In this document: positions 7,158 through 13,188 of the stretch, piece after piece | Layout: the number at the start of each line of letters is the position of its first letter | Numbering within the stretch: position 1 is the first letter of the stretch | NCBI GenBank assembly: GCA_910588405.1 | Contig: CAJUPT010000055.1 | Span: 1-17,698 of the forward strand | Source of the DNA: an uncultured Lachnospiraceae bacterium | GTDB lineage: Bacteria; Bacillota; Clostridia; Lachnospirales; Lachnospiraceae | Direction: 5' to 3' | Length of the DNA: 17,698 nucleotides | The notes under the pieces: model-generated | Told to the model about the DNA's origin: nothing | Database searches by the model: none | The model's input: only the letters and a program-made list of their open reading frames with translations | Program-made: the position numbers and the translations under genes

Positions 7158-7226
7158 TTAATAGCGAATGTACGTCGTGCAAAACACACGGGTGTGTGGA
7201 TTTAGATTAACAGGAGGAAAGACAGC

Positions 7227-7502
7227 ATGAACAAAACAGAGCTTGTCGCAGCAGTTGCGGAAAAGAGCGGTTTAGCGAAGAAAGATGCGGAGAAAGCAGT
7301 GAAAGCTTTTACCGACGTTGTGACAGAAGAGTTGGTTAAGGGAGAAAAAGTGCAGATCGTAGGCTTCGGCACCTTTGAAGTATCTGAGCGGGCAGCCAGA
7401 GAAGGCCGGAATCCCAGAAGCGGCGAGCCAATGACGATCGAGGCATCCAGGATGCCGAAATTTAAAGCTGGAAAGGCTTTAAAGGATATTGTGAATGAAT
7501 AA
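7227..7502 (+). CDS. hup: HU-family DNA-binding protein
   Basis: This is a 91-residue bacterial histone-like protein. It starts MNKTELVAAVAEKSGL and has the conserved GFGTFEV segment, the beta-arm GRNPRSGEPMTI and the C-terminal FKAGKALKDIV. HU binds and bends DNA as a dimer and compacts the nucleoid. AGGAGG lies about eight bases upstream of the ATG. It has a strong promoter of its own and a terminator directly after, so it is mainly a single-gene unit. Its place between mazG and rqcP is common in Clostridia but is not the Bacillus order. Confidence 0.97.
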   Translation: MNKTELVAAVAEKSGLAKKDAEKAVKAFTDVVTEELVKGEKVQIVGFGTFEVSERAAREGRNPRSGEPMTIEASRMPKFKAGKALKDIVNE

Positions 7503-7515
7503 TTTAATTTGCGAT

Positions 7516-7545
7516 AAAAAGGCTGCCTGACAGGCGGCCTTTTGT
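7516..7545 (+). terminator. Rho-independent terminator after hup
   Basis: AAGGCTGCC and GGCGGCCTT pair around a TGACA loop, with A's before and TTTTG after. It lies 15 bases after the hup stop. Downstream sporulation genes probably receive some read-through or use their own promoters. Confidence 0.8.
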
Positions 7546-7656
7546 AGTATGAAAAACAGCAACGGGACCGGACAGGCACCGGGAGGCTTGGAAGGGGAGT
7601 TGCGGAACTATTATTGTAGAAGGAATATCGGTTCCTTCCGGACGGAGGTGAAAGCA

Positions 7657-7896
7657 GTGCGACTGGATAAATATCTGAAGGTATCTCGTCTGATCAAAAG
7701 ACGGACGGTGGCGAACGAGGCCTGCGATGCGGGCCGAGTACTGGTGAATGATCGGCCGGTAAAGGCATCCTATTCGGTAAAGGAAGGGGATGTGCTTGAG
7801 ATTGTATTTGGCAATAAATCCGTGAAGGTACGGGTGTTAAATGTGCGTGAGACAGTGAAAAAGGAAGAAGCGGCAGAGCTGTACGAATATATTTGA
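7657..7896 (+). CDS. rqcP: S4-domain RNA-binding protein of ribosome quality control (RqcP/YabO)
   Basis: The protein is 79 residues from the GTG at 7657, which has GGAGG eight bases upstream. A longer frame back to 7549 is unlikely because it has no binding site and its extra residues are not family-like. The S4 signature is clear: VRLDKYLKVSRLIKRRT, then DAGRVLVNDRPVKAS and EGDVLEIVFG. In Bacillus, RqcP works with RqcH on stalled 50S subunits to add alanine tails to the nascent chain. The 100-base leader holds a hairpin, GAAGGAA-TATCGG-TTCCTTC (7619-7638), just before the binding site; its role is unknown. The gene sits at its conserved place before yabP. Confidence 0.92.
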   Translation: MRLDKYLKVSRLIKRRTVANEACDAGRVLVNDRPVKASYSVKEGDVLEIVFGNKSVKVRVLNVRETVKKEEAAELYEYI

Positions 7897-7899
7897 CAG

Positions 7900-7928
7900 G
7901 CATATTTTCCGCCGGCAATTCATATATT
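7900..7928 (+). promoter_or_regulatory. Candidate sigma-E promoter for yabPQ
   Basis: GCATATT (7900-7906), 14 bases, then CATATATT (7921-7928). This agrees well with the Bacillus sigma-E consensus (KMATATT, 14-15 bases, CATACAnT). It begins four bases after the rqcP stop. The genes it precedes, yabP and yabQ, are mother-cell sigma-E genes in Bacillus. Confidence 0.65.
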
Positions 7929-7956
7929 GTGAAAAATATAAAGAACGCCGGAGGAA
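7907..7956 (+). promoter_or_regulatory. Hairpin that pairs with the yabP ribosome-binding site in read-through RNA
   Basis: TTCCGCCGGC (7907-7916) pairs with GCCGGAGGAA (7947-7956) with one mismatch. An inner stem TATATT (7923-7928) and AATATA (7935-7940) is perfect. The right arm contains GGAGG, the yabP binding site. Transcripts from the sigma-E start (about 7935) would lack the left arm. Confidence 0.5.
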
Positions 7957-7959
7957 CGT

Positions 7960-8247
7960 ATGGAAGAGAAAATGCCTGTGAAAATGGCGCATAAAATGAT
8001 ATGGACGAATCGGAGCTTAGGCAGTATTACCGGCGTCAGGGATGTGGTGTCCTTTGATGAAAAAGAGGTGGTTCTGGAAACGGATCAGGGTATGCTGACC
8101 ATCAAAGGACAGGAGCTGCATGTAAAGCGGCTGACGCTGGAAAAGGGAGAACTGGATTTGGAGGGACTTTTGGAAGGGATGTCCTATGCAGAATCCAGGA
8201 CACTCTCAAAGCAGGGCGAGTCGCTGTTTAACAGGCTGTTTAAGTAG
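7960..8247 (+). CDS. yabP: Sporulation protein YabP
   Basis: The protein is 95 residues. It carries the YabP-family core: an N-terminal HKMIWTNRSLGSITGVRDVV strand, FDEKEVVLETDQGML, and IKGQELHVKRL. GGAGG lies five bases before the ATG. YabP is needed for spore formation in Bacillus and is expressed in the mother cell; its biochemical role is not known. It is two bases upstream of yabQ, so the two are cotranscribed. A sigma-E-like promoter precedes it. It is soluble, with no membrane segment. Confidence 0.9.
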   Translation: MEEKMPVKMAHKMIWTNRSLGSITGVRDVVSFDEKEVVLETDQGMLTIKGQELHVKRLTLEKGELDLEGLLEGMSYAESRTLSKQGESLFNRLFK

Positions 8248-8249
8248 CG

Positions 8250-8630
8250 ATGAGTCCGGCGATTATCCAGGAGGTCAGGCTGTTTCTGATTTCCGCTGCG
8301 TTTGGCATTTTGCTGGGTATGGCCTATGACGTGCTCCGGATCTTTAGGCGGTTGTGGATTCATGGCGTATGGTGGGTGGCCGCAGAGGATTTGCTGTATT
8401 TTTTCTGCGCCAGTCTTTTGGTATTTTCCATGATTTTTGCCGAGAATGACGGGACAGTTCGTTTCTTTTCTTTGGGCAGCCTAATTGTGGGCGTTATTTT
8501 ATATTACATATCGGTAAGTTCGTATCTGGTTCGCTTTTTTGTATGGCTGATTGGTTTTCCGTTTCGGTTTATCGCCCGTATTGTGAAAAAGTTCGAAAAA
8601 ATACTTGCCAAACATAGAGAAGTCAGTTAG
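8250..8630 (+). CDS. yabQ: Spore cortex biosynthesis membrane protein YabQ
   Basis: The protein is 126 residues, mostly hydrophobic. It has about three to four membrane helices: one in the first 30 residues (LFLISAAFGILLGMAYDVLR), one around 43-62, one around 72-90, and a short amphipathic region near 92-110. YabQ is required for cortex formation and localises to the forespore membrane in Bacillus. It is shorter than the Bacillus protein, lacking much of the C-terminal tail. The start ATG is two bases after the yabP stop. The basic end (RIVKKFEKILAKHREVS) is likely cytoplasmic. Confidence 0.85.
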   Translation: MSPAIIQEVRLFLISAAFGILLGMAYDVLRIFRRLWIHGVWWVAAEDLLYFFCASLLVFSMIFAENDGTVRFFSLGSLIVGVILYYISVSSYLVRFFVWLIGFPFRFIARIVKKFEKILAKHREVS

Positions 8631-8665
8631 ACTAGATCTGATAGAAGTATATCGATCCTGATAAA

Positions 8666-8706
8666 TGTTCCGTTTTCGTTTAGGGGAATTCCGGAACAGA
8701 AAACGG
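8666..8706 (+). promoter_or_regulatory. Overlapping alternative hairpins in the divIC leader
   Basis: Two stems share the same left-arm bases and cannot form together. TGTTCCG (8666-8672) pairs with CGGAACA (8692-8698), and CCGTTTTC (8670-8677) pairs with GAAAACGG (8699-8706). The second ends two bases before the GGTGAGG binding site (8709-8714). No ligand-binding pocket or T-run is visible. Confidence 0.4.
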
Positions 8707-8715
8707 CGGTGAGGC

Positions 8716-9015
8716 ATGGCTGGAAAAAGAAAAAAGAGAGTAAACCGTGTAGGGATGACAGGAATCTGCATCGTTCTGATCGCTTTTACCTGTATCTTAT
8801 CTGTTAAAACGGTACAGCTAAAAAGTAAACAGAAGGATTACCAGGATAAGATTCAGGTTTTACAGGGACAGATCGGAAAAGAGGAAGACTATGCCGCGCA
8901 GCTGGAGGAAAAACGGATCTATGTGCAGACGAAGCAGTATGTGGAGGATATGGCCAGGGAAAAGCTGGGCCTGGTGAATGCGGATGAGCTGCTGATCAAG
9001 GCAAAGGACGACTGA
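8716..9015 (+). CDS. divIC: DivIC/FtsB-type septum formation initiator
   Basis: The protein is 99 residues with a short basic cytoplasmic start (KRKKRVNR) and one membrane helix at about 14-32. A coiled coil with heptad spacing follows (LKSKQKDYQDKIQVLQGQIG), and then the FtsB/DivIC end EDMAREKLGLVNADELLI. DivIC joins FtsL and FtsQ (DivIB) to regulate septal wall synthesis at mid-cell. GGTGAGG lies upstream of the ATG. It sits in its conserved place after yabQ but is separated by 85 bases with alternative hairpins. The usual yabR is not found after it. Confidence 0.9.
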   Translation: MAGKRKKRVNRVGMTGICIVLIAFTCILSVKTVQLKSKQKDYQDKIQVLQGQIGKEEDYAAQLEEKRIYVQTKQYVEDMAREKLGLVNADELLIKAKDD

Positions 9016-9067
9016 CCGGTATCTGCCGACAGATCATATTGATTTATAGATGCAGTAATTACAAGGC

Positions 9068-9112
9068 AAAATCTCTGCGGGCCATCAAAAGGTTCGGAGA
9101 GATTTTATTTTT
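9068..9112 (+). terminator. Rho-independent terminator after divIC
   Basis: AAAATCTCT and AGAGATTTT (9068-9076 with 9098-9106) form a nine-pair stem that can extend past a G-G mismatch by CG/CG. A T-rich ATTTTTG follows. It separates divIC from the spoIIE promoter region. Confidence 0.85.
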
Positions 9113-9120
9113 GTCAGAAC

Positions 9121-9168
9121 TAATTTGTCGAAAACTTTTTTTATTCTTTGCCCGGTTATGACAAATTA
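9121..9168 (+). promoter_or_regulatory. Candidate Spo0A boxes upstream of spoIIE
   Basis: TTTGTCGAAAA (9124-9134) matches the Spo0A box (TTTGTCRAA). A weaker copy, TTTTGTCAGAA, lies at 9109-9119. TAATTTGTC (9121-9129) and GACAAATTA (9160-9168) form an exact inverted pair whose second member overlaps the -35. In Bacillus, Spo0A-P activates spoIIE from such sites. Confidence 0.65.
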
Positions 9169-9190
9169 CGCAGGGCTCCCTGGATATAAT
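9158..9190 (+). promoter_or_regulatory. Spo0A-dependent sigma-A promoter of spoIIE
   Basis: ATGACA (9158-9163) and TATAAT (9185-9190) are separated by 21 bases. Such a long spacer is typical of the Bacillus spoIIE and spoIIG promoters, which need Spo0A to compensate. The leader to the ATG is about 50 bases. Confidence 0.65.
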
Positions 9191-9246
9191 GGTAAGCTGT
9201 CAGGAAAATATTGGGAAATCATGATGACAGTCAGGGGGAGCGGCGA

Positions 9247-10908
9247 ATGGAATTAGGAGAAAAAAGAATCGATGAAAAGTTGGCCGACAGAAATAAACTG
9301 GAATGGTGGGTATTCCGCTGTACGGCCGTCGTATTTACCGGGATATTTTTATACGGCTTTTTGATGGGGAGTCCGGTGCTTACGCAGGCGGGCGGCGTGC
9401 TTCTGTATTTTGCGGTGGCAGTGGCCGGCAGCAGGTATGGCATAGGCGTGGGAGCGGCAGTCGGAATGGTATGCGGCGTGATGCAGACATTACGCACGGG
9501 AGACATGGTTTTATTGGGAATCAGCTGTGTAATCGGCGTATGTGCAGGGCTGTTTGGCTGTCTGGGCAAGCTGGGCAGCGCGACTGGCTGTTTGGCTGCT
9601 GCCGTGGGGATCAGCGCACTGATGGAAACGCCGGCGATTCAGGCATATATCGGAGAATTGTTATTTGCTCTGGCTCTGTTTGCGGTGCTGCCTGGTGAAC
9701 TGGTCAAAAGGAAAGTGGAAAAGGAAGCCGTGGACATGCCCTGCGGCACGCCTGTGGGTGATCAGGTATCGGCCCGACGGCTGCTGCTTCTGGCCGAGGC
9801 ATTTGAGAAGCTGGCACAGACCTTCGGCTGCAGCTGCCGTCAGAAGGACCAGACGGCATGTACTGTCTTAGAGCCGGAGCCGGAGCATATGGAATGGAAG
9901 AACCGCTACTATGAAAGCCAGCAGGCCATAGGCGCACAGTTCCACGAAATGGGCGCAATGGTGGCCAAGGTGGCCGGCGAGGTGGCCGGGGTGCGGGATA
10001 TCACTGCTTCGGTGGAGGATGCGCTGAGTAAACAGTTTAAGCGCCGAAAACTTATTTTAAGCCATTTGCAGGTATTGGAATATGAGAATGGAAGACAGGA
10101 GGCTTATCTGACGCTTTCCTCAAAAAAAGGTAGGTATCTGACCGCCAAGGAAATATCGGAGATGATGTCTGGCGGGACAGGCCGCCGGTGGTGCCCGTCT
10201 CTTGACGGGAGGTCCGTGGTGGCCGGGGAGCCGGTGACGATCAAGCTGGAAGAGGAGGAGACCTTCCGTATCCTCACTGCCGTGGCCAGGCAGACAAAGG
10301 AAGGGGAGGTGATTTCAGGAGACACCTTTTCCACCACTCTGCTTCCAATGGGGAAAATGCTGCTCTGCCTTTCCGACGGTATGGGTTCCGGCGAGAATGC
10401 CTTTGCTGAAAGCGAGATGGCTACGGACCTGATGGAGCAGCTTTTAGAGGCGGGTTTTTCCGTGCCAACCTCAGCCAAAATTGTCAATTCGGCCATGGTA
10501 TTGTGCAGGGAGGAGCAGCATCCTACCACGCTGGACGTGTGTGTGGTGGACAGGCATACGGCCAGATGTGAGCTGTTAAAGCAGGGAGCCTGTCCCACCT
10601 TTGTCAAGCGGCGCAGTCAGGTGGAGGTGATCGATGCGCCGATGCTGCCAGCAGGGGTTCTCGGCGGAATCACGCCGGATTCCTTCTCTTGGCAGCTGCA
10701 GGTCGGTGATCTGATGATTATGGTGACAGACGGCATACTGGAGGGCATGGAAGGAGAGGACAAGGAGGAAGCATTTAAAGACTTTTTGCGTTCCTGCTCT
10801 GTTCAGAATCCAAAGGAGCTGTCCGCAGAAATTTTGTCCGTCGCGCTGTCCGGCAATGAGGCAAAGGATGATATGACGGTGCTTGTGGCCGCAGTATGGA
10901 GAAAATGA
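9247..10908 (+). CDS. spoIIE: Stage II sporulation protein E, PP2C-type phosphatase (short membrane domain)
   Basis: The protein is 553 residues from the ATG at 9247 (AGGGGGAG upstream). The C-terminal PP2C domain (about 340-553) is intact. It has SGDTFS (D359), LSDGMGSG (D377), VTDGI (D495) and KDDMTVLV (D541/D542) as manganese ligands. Residues about 20-150 are about six membrane helices, and 150-340 form the regulatory linker. SpoIIE dephosphorylates SpoIIAA in the forespore to release sigma-F and also acts at the polar septum. Bacillus SpoIIE is about 830 residues with about ten helices, so the membrane part here is roughly half size, while the phosphatase looks complete. Spo0A-type sites precede it. 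Its stop overlaps the start of tilS. Confidence 0.92.
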   Translation: MELGEKRIDEKLADRNKLEWWVFRCTAVVFTGIFLYGFLMGSPVLTQAGGVLLYFAVAVAGSRYGIGVGAAVGMVCGVMQTLRTGDMVLLGISCVIGVCAGLFGCLGKLGSATGCLAAAVGISALMETPAIQAYIGELLFALALFAVLPGELVKRKVEKEAVDMPCGTPVGDQVSARRLLLLAEAFEKLAQTFGCSCRQKDQTACTVLEPEPEHMEWKNRYYESQQAIGAQFHEMGAMVAKVAGEVAGVRDITASVEDALSKQFKRRKLILSHLQVLEYENGRQEAYLTLSSKKGRYLTAKEISEMMSGGTGRRWCPSLDGRSVVAGEPVTIKLEEEETFRILTAVARQTKEGEVISGDTFSTTLLPMGKMLLCLSDGMGSGENAFAESEMATDLMEQLLEAGFSVPTSAKIVNSAMVLCREEQHPTTLDVCVVDRHTARCELLKQGACPTFVKRRSQVEVIDAPMLPAGVLGGITPDSFSWQLQVGDLMIMVTDGILEGMEGEDKEEAFKDFLRSCSVQNPKELSAEILSVALSGNEAKDDMTVLVAAVWRK

Positions 10909-12485
10909 ATGATCCTGCTTGTTCTGTGAAGATTTGTGAGGGTATGATGGCACAGACAGAAGACAAAAATCAGTGGGAGAAGCAGGGAGCGCATCCCTTT
11001 GCGGACCCATTAGAGAACAAAGTATATGATTATATATTGAAAAACCGGCTGTTACGTTCCGGATGCCATGTGGTAGTCGGGGTATCGGGAGGCGCTGACT
11101 CGGTCTGCCTCCTTTTTTTGCTATATGAATTTCAAGCCATTTTTCATCTGCAAATTACAGTCGTCCATGTCCACCATGGAATCCGGGGAGAGAGTGCGGA
11201 CCGTGATGCAGGGAGGACAGAGGAGCTGTGCAGTTCGTTGGCCGTTCCCTGTCTGGTTTTTCGGGAGGATGTACCTGGCTACGCAAAGGAGCAGGGGCTT
11301 TCCGAGGAAGAGGCGGGCCGGATTGTTCGTTATCGGCTTTTGAACCGTGTCAGGGAGGAAGAGGGAGCAGACTTGATCGCGGTAGCCCATCATGGGGATG
11401 ATAATGCCGAAACCGTCCTGTGGAATCTGATTCGGGGAACAGGGCTTGGGGGTCTTGGCGGAATGCTGCCGGTGAGAAACGACATTATTCGTCCTTTGCT
11501 CTGCTGTAAGAAAAAGGAACTTTTGGATTATCTGAAACGGCGGCGGATTAGCTGGTGCGAGGATGAGACAAATGAATTGCCGGGATATACGAGGAATAGG
11601 CTTCGTCTGGAAATTCTTCCGGTCCTTGATCAGATCAATCCGAAAGCGTCGGAGCATATCTGTTATACGGCGGAAACGGTTAGCGAGGTCAGACAGTGGA
11701 TGGAGCTGGAGGCAGAAAAGTGGATTGATCTGAACGGAAAAGCGGATGAAGGACAGACAATATTGCCTGCGGCGGCTTTGCACAAGGTCCACAGGGCGCT
11801 GCGGATGCAGCTATATCTGATGGCACTGTCAAAAGTGAATCAGGGAAACAGGTCGTTTGGGGATCTGGAGAAGGGGGCGCTTCATAATCTTTCCCGGAGG
11901 CATCTGCTTTTGATCGATGATCTGTTGGGACAGGCCCATAACGCGGCGGTACAGCTGCCTGAGGGCTTGTGGGCCTGGCGGCGGTATGACAGTCTGGTTT
12001 TGGGGAAACGGAGAGGGCAGCAGGAAAGGTTTTCAGGGGCCGAGAGCCAGGAAGCAGAAAAGCTTAGTGAAGCAGATTTTCCTTTTGTATGGAAAATTCC
12101 GGAGGGACTTTCTTTGCAAGGATTCCTGCGGTTTCAGTTATTGTCCTGGAATCATGGTGAAGCCGGAAACGACAGGAATGTGGATATCTGTGAAAAAATT
12201 CCTGAAAAGATGTATACGAAATGGTTTGATTATGATAAAATAAAAGATACTCTGTCGGTCAGAGCCAGAAAAACCGGCGATTATATCAGGATTTTGCCTG
12301 CGTATGGAAAGAAGACGGTAAAAGCGTTTATGGTCGATGAGAAAATTCCCCGGGAGGACCGGGATCAAATTTGCCTGCTGGCAGACGGAAGCCATGTTCT
12401 CTGGATCGTGGGTTATCGCGTCAGCGAAGGATATAAAGTGACGGATCATACAACAACCATACTACAGGTGACATATGAAAAATAA
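10905..12485 (+). CDS. tilS: tRNA(Ile)-lysidine synthetase
   Basis: The N-terminal PP-loop ATPase has SGGADS (61-66), then HVHHGIRG and the HHGDDNAETVL motif. The C-terminal TilS domain ends with KTVKAFMVDEKIPREDRD and GYRVSEGYKVT. TilS converts the wobble C34 of the AUA-reading tRNA-Ile into lysidine, which is essential. Length is about 526 residues. The start is not certain: ATG 10905 overlaps the spoIIE stop as ATGA with GGAG upstream. ATG 10896 and ATG 10944/10947 are alternatives; the first 40 residues are not conserved. Translational coupling to spoIIE is likely, which is odd for an essential gene, so an internal promoter should exist. Confidence 0.93.
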   Translation: MNDPACSVKICEGMMAQTEDKNQWEKQGAHPFADPLENKVYDYILKNRLLRSGCHVVVGVSGGADSVCLLFLLYEFQAIFHLQITVVHVHHGIRGESADRDAGRTEELCSSLAVPCLVFREDVPGYAKEQGLSEEEAGRIVRYRLLNRVREEEGADLIAVAHHGDDNAETVLWNLIRGTGLGGLGGMLPVRNDIIRPLLCCKKKELLDYLKRRRISWCEDETNELPGYTRNRLRLEILPVLDQINPKASEHICYTAETVSEVRQWMELEAEKWIDLNGKADEGQTILPAAALHKVHRALRMQLYLMALSKVNQGNRSFGDLEKGALHNLSRRHLLLIDDLLGQAHNAAVQLPEGLWAWRRYDSLVLGKRRGQQERFSGAESQEAEKLSEADFPFVWKIPEGLSLQGFLRFQLLSWNHGEAGNDRNVDICEKIPEKMYTKWFDYDKIKDTLSVRARKTGDYIRILPAYGKKTVKAFMVDEKIPREDRDQICLLADGSHVLWIVGYRVSEGYKVTDHTTTILQVTYEK

Positions 12486-12522
12486 TGGTGGAACATACTG
12501 AAAAATAGGAAACGGCTAAAGA

Positions 12523-12575
12523 CGCCTGCTAACCATTACGAAGTATTTGGTAACAGGCGCTGAGTGTTTGCAGCG
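12523..12575 (+). promoter_or_regulatory. Hairpins in the hpt leader
   Basis: CGCCTG (12523-12528) pairs with CAGGCG (12554-12559), with a possible ACCA/TGGT inner stem. CGCTG (12558-12562) pairs with CAGCG (12571-12575) and overlaps the first stem by two bases, so the two compete. No T-run follows. I do not recognise a known riboswitch. Confidence 0.35.
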
Positions 12576-12627
12576 ACAGGAGGCTGCGGAACGATCATTT
12601 GATACGGATGAGGAAGGGTATGACAGT

Positions 12628-13155
12628 ATGAGCGAGAGAATACGGGTATTGCTGCCAGAGGATGAGGTAGACAAAAGAATCGGCGAGATCGGCCGCCAGA
12701 TCAGTGATGAATATGCGGGAAAGAGTGTGCATCTGATCTGTGTTTTGAAGGGCGGCGTGTGTTTCACCTGCGAGCTGGCGAAACGGATCACAGTTCCGGT
12801 TTCCCTTGATTTTATGGCGGTGTCCAGCTATGGCGGAGGAACGGAATCCAGCGGCCATGTAAAGATTAAAAAGGATTTGGATGAGTCGCTTGAGGGAAAA
12901 GAGGTATTGCTGATTGAGGATATCATCGATTCGGGGAATACATTGTCCTGCCTTTTGGAGATTCTTAAGATGAGAAATCCGGCCAGTCTGAAGGTCTGCA
13001 CCCTTCTGGATAAGCCGTCCAGAAGAGTCAGGGACGTGAAAGTGGATTACGTGGGCTTCTCCATACCCGACGAATTTGTGGTGGGTTATGGACTTGATTA
13101 TGATCAGAAATACCGCAATCTTCCTTATATTGGGGTGGTAGAATTTGACGATTGA
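12628..13155 (+). CDS. hpt: Hypoxanthine(-guanine) phosphoribosyltransferase
   Basis: The protein is 175 residues from the ATG at 12628. It has GGAAGGG upstream and matches the usual family start; a longer frame back to 12547 is not conserved. The PRPP-binding motif VLLIEDIIDSGNTL is present, with the flexible-loop segment SSYGGGTESSG and the C-terminal DEFVVGYGLDY. The enzyme salvages hypoxanthine and guanine to IMP and GMP. In Bacillus, HprT and TilS form a complex that controls ftsH expression, and the same tilS-hpt-ftsH order is kept here. It is 33 bases from ftsH. Confidence 0.95.
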   Translation: MSERIRVLLPEDEVDKRIGEIGRQISDEYAGKSVHLICVLKGGVCFTCELAKRITVPVSLDFMAVSSYGGGTESSGHVKIKKDLDESLEGKEVLLIEDIIDSGNTLSCLLEILKMRNPASLKVCTLLDKPSRRVRDVKVDYVGFSIPDEFVVGYGLDYDQKYRNLPYIGVVEFDD

Positions 13156-13188
13156 TGACAGGCGGTCTGTTGTTAAGGAGGTACACAG

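Noticed and set aside
7549..7656. N-terminal extension of the S4 protein starting at 7549
   Set aside because: The extension has no ribosome-binding site and lies just after the hup terminator; the GTG at 7657 has GGAGG and matches the family start.
9211..9246. Upstream TTG start for spoIIE
   Set aside because: No binding site precedes it, while the ATG at 9247 has AGGGGGAG at good spacing.
11121..11792. 223-residue minus-strand open frame opposite tilS
   Set aside because: It is a shadow of tilS, with no start signal or family resemblance.
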